The notes below the pieces were generated by a model that was not told the DNA's origin, made no database searches, and saw only the letters and a program-made list of their open reading frames with translations. This document shows, piece after piece, positions 15,621 through 24,427 of a stretch of 64,000 nt of DNA. The position numbers and the translations under genes were made by a program. Every line of letters begins with the position of its first letter. The stretch's first letter is position 1. This stretch comes from Streptomonospora litoralis (GTDB lineage Bacteria; Actinomycetota; Actinomycetes; Streptosporangiales; Streptosporangiaceae): the NCBI RefSeq assembly GCF_004323735.1, contig NZ_CP036455.1, forward strand, positions 801,101-865,100, given 5' to 3'.

Positions 15621-18133
15621 CCAACACCGCGACGCAGACCGCCGCGCTCGGCCACGAGGACGACTCGAAGGGCTCGGGGGGCTCAGAGGGCTCCGAGGCT
15701 GAGGCTTCGGAGAACACGAAACCCTCACCGAGTTCGAGGTGGCTGCAGAGCCGAACGGCTCGCCGACGCCACCGCGGGCGCTTCAAGCGCAACCTGGTGA
15801 TGGCCGTGCTGATGCTGGCCTTCTTGATGACGCCGCTCGGCGGCGCACAGGCGGCCCCGGTCTGCGAGGGAGAGCCCGCTCCGCAGCCGGAGGCCGCGGG
15901 CAGCGGGGCGGACGGGTTGTTGGTGCCGCCGCAGGCCGCCGAGACCGCTGCGCAATCCCCGGACGGTCTACCGCCGGATTCCAGTCTCTACGGGCAGTAT
16001 GGAACGGCCGGGCAGCAGTGGCATGTGATCCGTGAGTCCTGCGTCGACAAGATGGGGTCGGCGGCTATAGCGACATTGAGCAATACCGCTTGGAACCTGT
16101 CGAAAACTATTAATCAGTCGACGATCACGGTTTATCAGGCTGCGACCGCTGACGGTCTTCTCGCTAGTTTCAATACGCTGGTGGAAGACGTCATCATGCA
16201 GCTTCGAGAAGGAATCTGGCGTCCACTGCTACCGACGGTTATCATACTCGGCGCAGTCTGGCTGGGATGGTACGGTCTCATTCGAAAGCGCGTGACACTG
16301 ACCATCGAGAGCGCAATCTGGATGGTTTTGGCGACAGCCTTGGGGATCTGGATTCTCGTTAACCCGGGGCAGATCCTCGGGTATGCGGGGACGATCGTCA
16401 ATTCCGGTGGCCAGTTGGTGAATTCGGCAGTATCGAGAGTTGCTGTTCCGAGTGGCGGAACCGTATGCCCTGCAACCGCTCCAGAGATGCAGAAGGCGGA
16501 ATGGGAAAGTCAGAGTGACTTCGCGGTCCGAAAGAATGCCCAGATGCTTTGGTCGGGCTTGGTTTGCCGCCCTTGGATCGCGGGCGAATTCGGGAGCGGA
16601 CTCGCTGCTGACACGGCTGCTGAGCAGTACGCCATGCCTCTTCTTCAAGCTCAAGCAATTAGCCGCGCAGAGCAGCAGGCTATCGAGAACGGTGAAGTGG
16701 AGGCGACGGAACTCGTCTCGGAGAAGCAGGAGTCTTACGAGGAGATCGCGAATTCTATCGAAAGCACTTACCCTGAAGTCTATCCCCTTTTCGAAGGTGA
16801 GTTGCAGGGGAATCGGCTTGGCGTAGCGACGCTTGCATTGTTCGCTTCCCTGTTTGCAGGTGGTTTGATTCTCGCGGCTTCAGTGGCGCTTATCGTGCTA
16901 AAGATCGGATTTCTCCTTCTGTTGTTGCTGTCTCCCATATTTCTCCTGATTGGTGTTCATCCGGGGTATGGGAGAACAGTCCTGCTTCGCTGGTTCGAAA
17001 TGCTTCTTGGTCTGCTTCTCAAGCAGATTTTCGTAATGCTTCTTGTGTCCCTGCTGGTCATTTGTTACGGCCTGGTCATGATGACTGATCTCGGGTGGGG
17101 CCTGCAAATGATTCTGCTCGCCCTGTTCACCGTTGCCCTGTTCATCTATCGCAAGCCCTTCGCTCATCTTTTCCAGTCGGTCAATGCGAATACATTCACC
17201 TCCCGCATGGTCGGCGACGCTGTATCGAGCAGTGCCCTTAGCCGAAGCGCGAATGTGCTCCCCCCAGTCGCCTACATGCGGGCCCAGAAGTGGGGACTCA
17301 AGCGCAGTCCGCAGCTCGCTGCGGCGGCAGGTGCCGTGCCCGGGACGGGCGGGGCTGCCGGCGCTGCCGCCGACGCAGCCGAAAGTCAGCGAGGAGTGTC
17401 TCCTGGTGAAGGCGCCGGCAGCGACGGGGCACGGGCCCACGGCGCTGCCGACCGTGCCAGGGCAAGCGCAGGTTACGGTCGTGTTCGTGGCAACTCGGGG
17501 CCTCCGCCCCTCCGGCTCGGTGATGATGATCAGCAGAATGGCCGAGATCGTGCCGCCCAACGCGGCTCCACTGCGCGGAGCCGTCCGTCTTCACAGGCCC
17601 CGCGGCTCAGCGAGGCCGCTTCCGCGGGCCTGGGAGGAGGGGGCGCCCGTTCTGCAACCGACTCATCGGGCGGTCCTGGCAGCATTCCGCCCCGACCCTC
17701 GGGCGGTTACACCGGCACTGGCGACACCGGCTGGGCATCGGTGTTCGGCCCCGGGGGCGGCGGCGAGCGGAGCCAGGCGCCGCAGCGTGGTCCCGCCGAC
17801 CAGGCGCCGGCCGCCGAAAGCTCCGGCCGGGCGGATCCGAACACCGGAACCGGGATCTTCCGCGGACGGTCGGCGACTCCGCCGCAGGGAAACGTCAACC
17901 GGAACTCCCGCTGGGGCGGTCCGCGCGCCAAGCGGGAACGCAACGCACCGCCGCCGCGGCAGCAGCCGCGACCGGCGCCGTCGAGCGAGTCCCGAGAAGG
18001 AGGCAGTTGGGTTTCGGGTTCTCGCGACAACAAGAACGATGCCCCGATCAGCCCGTTCTGGACCGGAGCCGAGGCGCAGCGGCGCCGCGACACGGGGCGC
18101 GACGTCCCCTTCTGGCTGCGGGACGAGGACTGA
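15617..18133 (+). CDS. VirB6/TrbL-like polytopic channel protein
   Basis: 838 aa from GTG 15617, overlapping the VirB4-like stop. A cytoplasmic, acidic ~55-residue N-terminus precedes a signal-anchor helix (NLVMAVLMLAFLMTPLGGAQA). Then come an extracellular part with Cys residues and helices near residues 195-215, 225-250, 400-425, 430-450, 462-490 and 495-510. The last ~280 residues are Gly/Ser/Pro/Arg-rich and disordered. Topology and position match the VirB6/TrbL channel subunit of type IV secretion. The core (about 16040-17260) is much poorer in GC than both ends and than its neighbours: 38 of 80 bases at 16061-16140 are G or C. It uses A/T-ending codons freely, suggesting a recombined segment of foreign origin. 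Confidence 0.78.
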   Translation: MTNTATQTAALGHEDDSKGSGGSEGSEAEASENTKPSPSSRWLQSRTARRRHRGRFKRNLVMAVLMLAFLMTPLGGAQAAPVCEGEPAPQPEAAGSGADGLLVPPQAAETAAQSPDGLPPDSSLYGQYGTAGQQWHVIRESCVDKMGSAAIATLSNTAWNLSKTINQSTITVYQAATADGLLASFNTLVEDVIMQLREGIWRPLLPTVIILGAVWLGWYGLIRKRVTLTIESAIWMVLATALGIWILVNPGQILGYAGTIVNSGGQLVNSAVSRVAVPSGGTVCPATAPEMQKAEWESQSDFAVRKNAQMLWSGLVCRPWIAGEFGSGLAADTAAEQYAMPLLQAQAISRAEQQAIENGEVEATELVSEKQESYEEIANSIESTYPEVYPLFEGELQGNRLGVATLALFASLFAGGLILAASVALIVLKIGFLLLLLLSPIFLLIGVHPGYGRTVLLRWFEMLLGLLLKQIFVMLLVSLLVICYGLVMMTDLGWGLQMILLALFTVALFIYRKPFAHLFQSVNANTFTSRMVGDAVSSSALSRSANVLPPVAYMRAQKWGLKRSPQLAAAAGAVPGTGGAAGAAADAAESQRGVSPGEGAGSDGARAHGAADRARASAGYGRVRGNSGPPPLRLGDDDQQNGRDRAAQRGSTARSRPSSQAPRLSEAASAGLGGGGARSATDSSGGPGSIPPRPSGGYTGTGDTGWASVFGPGGGGERSQAPQRGPADQAPAAESSGRADPNTGTGIFRGRSATPPQGNVNRNSRWGGPRAKRERNAPPPRQQPRPAPSSESREGGSWVSGSRDNKNDAPISPFWTGAEAQRRRDTGRDVPFWLRDED

Positions 18134-18170
18134 ATGAACCGCGACAACCCCTTTACTAGGAACCCCCGCC

Positions 18171-18842
18171 ATGCCCAAATCGCTCAGTGAAGGACAGCAG
18201 CGCCTGGTTTTCGGCGGTCTGGTCGTCGTCCTCGTGGCCTTCGGGATCTACCTGAGCCTGGGCGGTTGGGGCGGCGGGAGTGACACCGAGGACGGCGCTG
18301 CCGAAGGCTCCGCCACCTCCGGCAGCGGACAGAGGGCCACCGCCCAGAGTGAGGCCGCTCCGCCGAGTCCGATCCCCACGACCGCCACTCAGAACATGCA
18401 GGTTCTGGACTGGTTTCCCTTCAGCGAGCAGGAGTTCAAGGCCGCGGCGGCGACTGCGCAGGAGTTCGCGCGGGCCTACGGAACGATCGACTACTCGCAG
18501 TCGCCCGAGGAGTATTACGCGAGCATGAAGAATCTCGCGACCGAGGAATACGCCGAGACTCTGTCGCAGAGTTCCGGCGCCGGGGCCCTGTGGCAGGAGA
18601 TGGCGCAACAGGAGGCCGTCGCCGAAGGACGGGCGAACGTCGAGTCGGTACGCGGGTTCGACGACCAGTCCGTCACCTTCGTCGTGAAGGCGCAGTCCAT
18701 CACCGAAGGCAGTGAAGGAGCCACCGAGGAGCTTGGCGAGTTCGCCGTCACAGTGGTGAACGAGAGCGGGCGATGGCTCGTCTACGACTTCCAGCCCGCC
18801 GACGCCGGGAACTTCGGGGACACCCGAGGAGGCGGGGAGTGA
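18171..18842 (+). CDS. Membrane-anchored unknown protein of the secretion operon
   Basis: 223 aa, ATG 18171 with AGGA 9 nt upstream. One N-terminal helix (LVFGGLVVVLVAFGIYLSL, ~12-30) is followed by a Gly/Ser/Thr/Pro-rich spacer and a ~140-residue outside domain ending EFAVTVVNESGRWLVYDF. That ending resembles the last strands of NTF2-like/VirB8-type domains, so a second VirB8-like component is possible. The gene lies 37 bp after the TrbL-like gene and 25 bp before the hydrolase gene, so it is almost surely co-transcribed. I cannot name the family. Confidence 0.7.
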   Translation: MPKSLSEGQQRLVFGGLVVVLVAFGIYLSLGGWGGGSDTEDGAAEGSATSGSGQRATAQSEAAPPSPIPTTATQNMQVLDWFPFSEQEFKAAAATAQEFARAYGTIDYSQSPEEYYASMKNLATEEYAETLSQSSGAGALWQEMAQQEAVAEGRANVESVRGFDDQSVTFVVKAQSITEGSEGATEELGEFAVTVVNESGRWLVYDFQPADAGNFGDTRGGGE

Positions 18843-18867
18843 GCCGGCGAGGGGGGCAGGTGGCGGC

Positions 18868-20037
18868 ATGATTTCACTGTTCGCCAAACCGGCCGCCCGC
18901 AACACTGATGCGGGTTCGTGCGCCACGCGATTGGCGATCGGCGTCGGCGTGCTGATGCTCGGCGCCATCGCCGTCGGTGTGGTCATCGTTCCCATGACGG
19001 CGATGAACCCTGGGATCATCAACGCCGTCGGCGGTCTGCAATGCACCTCTGACGACTCCGCACAGCAGGCCGAGAGCAGCGGCTACGCCGAAGACTCCAT
19101 CCCGGAGAACTACCTAGAGCTCTACCGCTCCGTGGGCGAGGAGAAGGGCCTTCCGTGGAACGTTCTCGCGGGGGTCGGTCAGGTGGAGAGCAAGCACGGC
19201 CGCTGGGACGGCCCGGGCATCACCGAAGGGCACAACGACTGGGGCGCCGCCGGTCCGATGCAGTTCGGTGCCCTCGACGGCTCCGCCGCGGGCAACAGCT
19301 GGGGCGGCGAGCCGATCATGGACGCCGGGGACCGGCCCGAAGCGGGGTACGGCCAGGATGGGAACGACGACGGCGTGGTCAACGTCTACGATCCGGCCGA
19401 CGCGATCCCCGCTGCGGCCGACTACCTCATCGCGCACGGGGCCCGTGAGAACATGCGGGAAGCCCTTTACGGCTACAACCACGCGTGGTGGTACGTCGAA
19501 GACGTGATGGGCTGGGCGGAGCAGTACGCGGAAGGCGACTTCGAAACCAGCGGATCCATCCAGCAGGCGGTCAACTGCGAACTCACCGACGAAGGCGAGC
19601 CGATCGCGCAGGCGCCGGACGAGCTGTCCCAGGCGGTCGTGGACTGGGCAATGGACCAGCGCGGCAAGCCCTACGAGTGGGGCGGTACCGGGCCCTACGC
19701 CTACGACTGCTCGGGATTGGTGCAAGGGGCGTACAAGAGCATCGGCGCGGCGATCCCCCGGGTGTCGCAGGACCAGTGGGCCTTCGGGCCGAAGATCCCG
19801 GAGGGCCAGGAGCAGCCGGGCGACCTGGTGTTCTTCAACGTGGAGGGGCCGGCCGGAACCCCCGGGCACGTGGGCATGGTCATCGGCGACGGCCTCATGG
19901 TCGAGGCATGGTGCACGGACTGCGGGCCGATCGCGGTGCGCGAGTATCATGCTCCCGGTCGTTCAGATGTTCTCGGATTCACCCGCCCCTTGGAACACCC
20001 GGATGTGAAGGCGCAACTGGAGAGCCGAGAGCAATAG
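18868..20037 (+). CDS. Bifunctional lysozyme-like / NlpC-P60 cell-wall hydrolase
   Basis: 389 aa. An N-terminal membrane helix lies at ~25-48 (GVLMLGAIAVGVVIVPM). A lysozyme-like transglycosylase domain at ~75-210 includes LAGVGQVESKHG with the likely catalytic Glu, then AAGPMQF. A NlpC/P60 peptidase domain at ~255-389 has the catalytic Cys in YDCSGLVQGAY and His in PGHVGMVIGDG. Such enzymes (VirB1, Tn916 Orf14, TcpG) open peptidoglycan so the transfer channel can cross the wall. As the last clear member of the operon, it fits a Gram-positive conjugation apparatus. A purine-rich GAGGGGGG precedes the ATG. Confidence 0.92.
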   Translation: MISLFAKPAARNTDAGSCATRLAIGVGVLMLGAIAVGVVIVPMTAMNPGIINAVGGLQCTSDDSAQQAESSGYAEDSIPENYLELYRSVGEEKGLPWNVLAGVGQVESKHGRWDGPGITEGHNDWGAAGPMQFGALDGSAAGNSWGGEPIMDAGDRPEAGYGQDGNDDGVVNVYDPADAIPAAADYLIAHGARENMREALYGYNHAWWYVEDVMGWAEQYAEGDFETSGSIQQAVNCELTDEGEPIAQAPDELSQAVVDWAMDQRGKPYEWGGTGPYAYDCSGLVQGAYKSIGAAIPRVSQDQWAFGPKIPEGQEQPGDLVFFNVEGPAGTPGHVGMVIGDGLMVEAWCTDCGPIAVREYHAPGRSDVLGFTRPLEHPDVKAQLESREQ

Positions 20038-20067
20038 TCGCCATCCCCCGCGCCTAGAGGATCCAGC

Positions 20068-20823
20068 ATGCCGGAGAGAGAGAATCAGCCGCGTCAGAAG
20101 GCGGGTGTCCACGGATGGCGTGCCTTCTTACTGATGTTCGGATGCGGTACGACGGCCGCCCTGCTGGTGGTCGGATTATTCTTCGGAGCTGTCCGGATGC
20201 TCGGCGCGGCGGTCCTACCAGGCGGCGATGAGCCTCCTGCGGCAGCAGTCCCCGAAGGCAGTTGGGAACCTGCGCCCTCCATGACGCCGGGTGCGCTCGA
20301 TCTATGTTCGACTCTAGAGACTTCTGCTCAGACTGGAGCGTTCAAGACGATGTTCCCGAAGCGTCTGGACGACGATGGTGACTACACAGACCCGGGGCCG
20401 AGCGCCAGCGACCGTACGATTTCCGACGACTGTAAATGGGCGCTAAGATCGCCGGAGCAAGGCGAGTGGAGGTTTCGTTTGACCTACGAAGCTTCAGCTG
20501 CCGACGTGTCCGAATCGGTTCGGGTATCCGAGGCTGAAGCCGCATTCGCCAAGGCACGTGGGGAGATCGACTCGAAGTTTTCTACTGTGACCGAGACCGA
20601 AAAGATGGGCCGAGTTGCTGAGCAGGCATACGCCCAGTACGGGGCATCGAGCAGCGGTGATACCGAGTCGCTGTACATCTTCCTTGGGCGAAGCCGCAGC
20701 GGCGTGTTCCGCATGGACATATCAAGTCTGTCGCAAGAGGTTTCGGAGGCCGAATTTCGCGAGCTGGCCCGATCGCTCGCCCCCGTACTCTCCACGCGCT
20801 TGGAGCGCATCCTTCCTGCCTGA
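20068..20823 (+). CDS. Membrane-anchored extracytoplasmic protein, unknown
   Basis: 251 aa, ATG 20068 with AGAGGA upstream. One helix (AFLLMFGCGTTAALLVVGLFFGAV, ~20-43) precedes an outside domain with two Cys (DLCSTLE and DDCKWAL) that could form a disulfide. The two-Cys layout recalls the DUF3558 lipoproteins of actinobacteria, but no lipobox is present and I do not claim membership. GC content is lower than the housekeeping genes, like the core of the TrbL-like gene. It is 30 bp downstream of the hydrolase gene and probably belongs to the same operon. Confidence 0.65.
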   Translation: MPERENQPRQKAGVHGWRAFLLMFGCGTTAALLVVGLFFGAVRMLGAAVLPGGDEPPAAAVPEGSWEPAPSMTPGALDLCSTLETSAQTGAFKTMFPKRLDDDGDYTDPGPSASDRTISDDCKWALRSPEQGEWRFRLTYEASAADVSESVRVSEAEAAFAKARGEIDSKFSTVTETEKMGRVAEQAYAQYGASSSGDTESLYIFLGRSRSGVFRMDISSLSQEVSEAEFRELARSLAPVLSTRLERILPA

Positions 20824-20943
20824 TGGGTAGCGTCTTGTTTCCAGCGCTCTCTACGGAGACACATGTTCCGGGCGTGCCTGCGAGTTATCCACAACCTGTG
20901 CATCCCCCTGGCGCCCCCACGCACTCCCGGCGAACCTTGAAGC

Positions 20944-21690
20944 ATGATCTTCGGAAAGTCACTGCCCTGTCAGGGAGACGACGCCGTCGCGTTGTTCGCC
21001 GCCGCCCAGTTCGGATTGATCAGCCGAGCCCAGGCCCGCCGCGCCGGGCTATCTCCTGAGGACGTCGCCGTGCGCCTGCGTCGCGGGGTGTGGACCCGGA
21101 CGCGGCACTGGGGCGTGTTCCGCGTACTCGGGTACGGCACGTTGGCCTCGCCGCTGAAACGGGCGGTGGTCGCCGCGCAGTTGGCGCTTGCTCCGGGCGC
21201 GTTCGCCTGCCGCGACACCGCCGCGCGGCTGTGGCAGCTGGAGGGGTTGCCGGAGTGGGACGGGCACACCGTCGACATGGGACTGCGGTGGCGGCCGGGA
21301 CCGACGGGTTTCCGGTCGGTGGCTCCGACCGTCCGCGTGCATTCGCTGCGTATCGCCGAGGACGACGTGGTCCGCCGGGCGCCCATCCGGATGACCGGGC
21401 TCAGCCGGACGCTGCGCGACATGTCGACGTGCAGCGGGCCAAGCACGAGTATGCGCCTGTGCGGCTCGGCGGTCGGACGCGGGCTGCTCGTCTCCGGCGC
21501 CACCAAAGCGCTGCCCCGCCGCAAACGCGCTGTCTGCCGCAAGACTCGGCTCCCGTCAGTTGGCGACAACCACGCCCCTCCCGACCGTCCTGACCGCTCC
21601 ACGGGTCCCGGAGGTCCCACCGGCCCCACCGGTCCAGATCGACGCACCGGCGCGGACCGCCCCGGACGAGGTGAGGCCGCGGACTCGTGA
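20944..21690 (+). pseudogene. Truncated AbiEi/DUF559-type protein
   Basis: The first ~200 residues follow the actinobacterial family that joins an AbiEi-like winged helix (FGLISRAQARRAGLS, LRRGVWTRTRHWGVFRVLG) to a Vsr-fold DUF559 nuclease domain. The pattern runs through SMRLCGSAVGRGLL and then stops. The expected nuclease domain is missing, replaced by a low-complexity Pro/Gly tail (GPGGPTGPTGP). I read this as a 3' truncation with run-on to the stop at 21690. A shortened DNA-binding protein could still be made. It is convergent with the kinase gene. Confidence 0.55.
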
Positions 21691-21773
21691 CCCGGGATTC
21701 CGTTCGCCCGGCGTACCGTCCCCCGACAGGTGTCCCCGATCGGGCGACCCTCCCGGCCTGTCGTTCTCGGCCC

Positions 21774-22820
21774 TCAGCCCAGCGGCCACAGGCGCGGTCC
21801 CTCGCGGGGCGGCCGCGGCGGCTGGACGGCGACCTCCGTCCACCGGGCGCCCAGCAGCTCCCGCAGCGCGACGGCGGTGGGCGCGGCGGTCGTCTCGCCC
21901 GCCGCCGCCAGCACGGCGCCGAGCAGCGCGGTCGAGTCGGGTCGCTCGGCCGGGTCCTTGGCCAGCGCGGCCAGCACGAGCCCCTCCAGCTCGCCCGGCA
22001 GGCGGTCGAGGTCCGGTTCCTCGCGGAGCACCCGGCGGGCCAGCTCCTTGGGGTGGCCGTGGCCGAACGGGTTGCGGGCGGCAGCGGCGAACGCGACGAG
22101 GCAGCCCCACAGAAACACGTCAGACCGGTCGGTCGCCGCTCCGCCGCGGTACTGCTCGGGGCTGATCCAGCCGGGTGTGCCCACCCGGTCGCGCGGTGCC
22201 GCGCCGCTGTCGTCGGCGCCGGGAAGGCCGCCCGGCGCCGGGAGCCGGAGTCGGCGCAGTCCTTCGCGGAACCGCCGCACCCGGATCCAGCGGGTCGCGT
22301 CCTCGGGCGCGGTGGGGCGGGCGATTCCGAAGTCGAGGATCTTCGGCCCCTGCGGCGCGACGACCACGTTGCTCGGCTTGAGGTCCCGGTGCACGATTCC
22401 CACCGTGTGCACCGCCCGCAGCGCCTCGGCGGCGCCGGCCGCCAGCCCGACGAGCATGCCGCCCCGCAACGGGCCGTGCCGTTCGACGTGGTGGCGCACG
22501 GTCGGACCCGGCACGTACTCGGTCGCCATCCACGGCGGGTCGGCCTCGACATCGGCCTGCACGAAACGCGCCACGCACGGGCTGTTCACCCGCGCCAGCA
22601 GTCGGGCCTCGTAGGCGAACTGCCTGCGGAACTCCGGTGCGGCCGCGTGCTCGCCGTTGATCACCTTGATCGCGAGGTACCCGCGGATCCCCGGCGCCTT
22701 CCCGGCATAGACGGTTCCCATACCGCCGGAACCGACGCGCCCCACCAGCTCGTAGCCGCCGATCTCCGCCGGATCGCCGGGAAGCAACCGACCCAGGCGT
22801 CGGATTCCCCGGGCCTTCAT
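21774..22820 (-). CDS. Soluble Ser/Thr protein kinase (PknB-type)
   Basis: 348 aa from ATG 22820, with GGAGG 5 nt upstream; a longer frame to 22955 lacks this. The N-lobe has the Gly loop VGRVGSGGMGTVYAG and the ATP lysine in LAIKVI. The catalytic loop reads HRDLKPSN and the Mg loop DFGIARP. The activation segment between DFG and GTPGWISPEQ carries a ~35-residue Arg/Pro-rich insert. There is no transmembrane helix or PASTA/sensor domain; a ~50-residue tail follows the kinase. The enzyme is likely cytosolic and active; the target is unknown. It lies between the secretion block and the ParA/GntR genes. Confidence 0.93.
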   Translation of the reverse strand: MKARGIRRLGRLLPGDPAEIGGYELVGRVGSGGMGTVYAGKAPGIRGYLAIKVINGEHAAAPEFRRQFAYEARLLARVNSPCVARFVQADVEADPPWMATEYVPGPTVRHHVERHGPLRGGMLVGLAAGAAEALRAVHTVGIVHRDLKPSNVVVAPQGPKILDFGIARPTAPEDATRWIRVRRFREGLRRLRLPAPGGLPGADDSGAAPRDRVGTPGWISPEQYRGGAATDRSDVFLWGCLVAFAAAARNPFGHGHPKELARRVLREEPDLDRLPGELEGLVLAALAKDPAERPDSTALLGAVLAAAGETTAAPTAVALRELLGARWTEVAVQPPRPPREGPRLWPLG

Positions 22821-23018
22821 GGCGCCTCCAGAACAATCGCACCGGGCACCGTCCCCGGCCCGGCCATCCCGCGCATGCGCAACGGGGCCGGGCCGAGAGG
22901 CCCAAGGGACAGGAGAACCCGACTCAGTGCACCGGAGTCTAGCCCTCGCACCCATCTGCCGCGGCGCCCGCGAAGGAGCTGTCTGCGACAGGGGCCGGGA
23001 GCTGTCGACCTCGGGCCG

Positions 23019-24035
23019 TCACCGGCTCTCGCGCAGCTCGGCCGCCGTACTCAGCCGGTTCAGAATCTCTCCACTCAAGCCCTTGAAGTCCGAACGGCAG
23101 GTAGCCACGTACTGCTGGGTGCTCCCGATAGCCCCGTCAGCGGGTTTGAGGTCGAACATCGGCTTGTGGGCGTCATGGGCCAGAGGCATGAGGCTTCGAT
23201 AGTTGCGGATCGTGGCGATCTCGTGCGGGGTGAGCACGTTTTCGCTCGCCATGCCCTGCACCACGTGCTGCTGGAATTCCTCGGGAATCCGCTCCAACCA
23301 GCGTTGGTACGCCTTGACCGGCCGGTCGAGGCGCACACTGGGCTGCATGATCACGTAACCGAGCGGGATCATCTCCCCATTGGGGTGCCCGATGTTCGAC
23401 GGCATGTTGCCCAGCGCCTGATTCCGCCACGTAGTCCGCCACTCCCGGAAAGTCGGCCCGAGGTTGCGCAGACCTTGGAGCGAGAACAGGTCCGCGGCCA
23501 GCGGAATCAGCAGCGTCTCGGCTGCCAGCAGCGCCGCCCGGTTGATCGCGCCCAGGTTCGGTCCGACGTCGATGATCGCGATGTCGGCCTCGACCGCGTG
23601 GCCGGCTTCCTGCATGAGCCGATGGAAAGCCGTCGTGGTGCGCACGGGACCGGGCTTGCCGAGGGTGGTTTCGGGCCACGCTTTGGACAGGTTGTCCTCG
23701 AACCCACTGAGCATCAGATCCCCGGGCACCAGCCAGAGATCATCTGCCATTTCCAGGGGCTGCACCGGTTTGACGTCGCCCAGTCCCTCGATGATCGGCT
23801 GCACGGCCTGCGCAACCGTCGCTGCCGTCGATTGCTCGAGCGCCATGACGGGGTCTGTCGCCCAGACCTTCTCCAGTTCTTCCTCCGGGAGGAAGTAGGA
23901 CGTAAGGTTCGCCTGCGGATCGAGGTCGACCGTCAGTACCCGCTTTCCCAGACGCGCCAGCATGTGCGCCAGGTGGTAGGACAACATCGTCTTTCCGACG
24001 CCGCCCTTGTTGTTGAACAAGGCCATGGAGATCAA
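23019..24035 (-). CDS. ParA-family partition/positioning ATPase
   Basis: 338 aa if started at TTG 24035, which has GGAGGA 6 nt upstream and gives the typical MISMALFNNKGGVGKT start; the GTG at 24059 lies before this ribosome site. The deviant Walker A is NNKGGVGKT, followed by DLDPQANLT and the Walker B region IAIIDVGPNLGAIN. Length and the KPMFDL.. C-terminus resemble plasmid- or ICE-borne ParA proteins. ParA ATPases move DNA or cargo over the nucleoid, normally with ParB and a centromere; neither is obvious here. Three GntR-type DNA-binding proteins lie next door and could act as partners or regulators. Confidence 0.9.
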   Translation of the reverse strand: MISMALFNNKGGVGKTMLSYHLAHMLARLGKRVLTVDLDPQANLTSYFLPEEELEKVWATDPVMALEQSTAATVAQAVQPIIEGLGDVKPVQPLEMADDLWLVPGDLMLSGFEDNLSKAWPETTLGKPGPVRTTTAFHRLMQEAGHAVEADIAIIDVGPNLGAINRAALLAAETLLIPLAADLFSLQGLRNLGPTFREWRTTWRNQALGNMPSNIGHPNGEMIPLGYVIMQPSVRLDRPVKAYQRWLERIPEEFQQHVVQGMASENVLTPHEIATIRNYRSLMPLAHDAHKPMFDLKPADGAIGSTQQYVATCRSDFKGLSGEILNRLSTAAELRESR

Positions 24036-24140
24036 CGGCGGTCCTCCCAACACGATCACCTAGGACGGTTCGGTTATATCGAGTCCGTGCACCGCGTTCC
24101 CGTCTCCTGCACCTGCGACTGCTGCGGTGGCTACTTGCAA

Positions 24141-24398
24141 ATGCATAGTGACGATGTCGACTACGAATCGCCCCTACCGCCGTACCGGCAGATTGCGGAC
24201 GTCATCATCGGTGAGATCGAACGCGGAGAGCTGAGCCCGAACCGGCCGATCCCCTCGGAGGCCACGATGATCCAACGCTGGGGCGGCGCGCGCACCGCGC
24301 GGCGTGCTGTGCGCTATCTCCGCGACCACGGCTACGTCTACACGATTCCCCAACGGGGTACCTATGTGGCCGACTGTTCTGAGGCTGACGAGGACTGA
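24141..24398 (+). CDS. GntR-type winged-helix protein, damaged duplicate
   Basis: 85 aa from ATG 24141; no good ribosome site. Nearly identical in DNA to the gene at 25367, but with a 3-base deletion and a substitution in the recognition-helix region: RWGGARTARRA here versus RWGVARDTARRA there. The stop of the intact copy has become GAG, extending the tail to ADED. The lost residue falls in the helix-turn-helix, so DNA binding is probably impaired. No effector domain is present. It may be a decaying copy or a dominant modulator of the intact one. Confidence 0.7.
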   Translation: MHSDDVDYESPLPPYRQIADVIIGEIERGELSPNRPIPSEATMIQRWGGARTARRAVRYLRDHGYVYTIPQRGTYVADCSEADED

Positions 24399-24427
24399 TT
24401 GGCACAGTGCTGGTGCACGCTGGTCGC

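Noticed and set aside
20885-20893. Perfect DnaA-box sequence TTATCCACA
   Set aside because: A single copy without clustered boxes, an AT-rich unwinding region or a dnaA/dnaN/rep gene does not make an origin.
21687-24398. A 903-codon plus-strand frame ending in a GntR domain
   Set aside because: Only the last 85 codons make sense; the rest is antisense to the kinase and ParA genes. I kept only the part from 24141.
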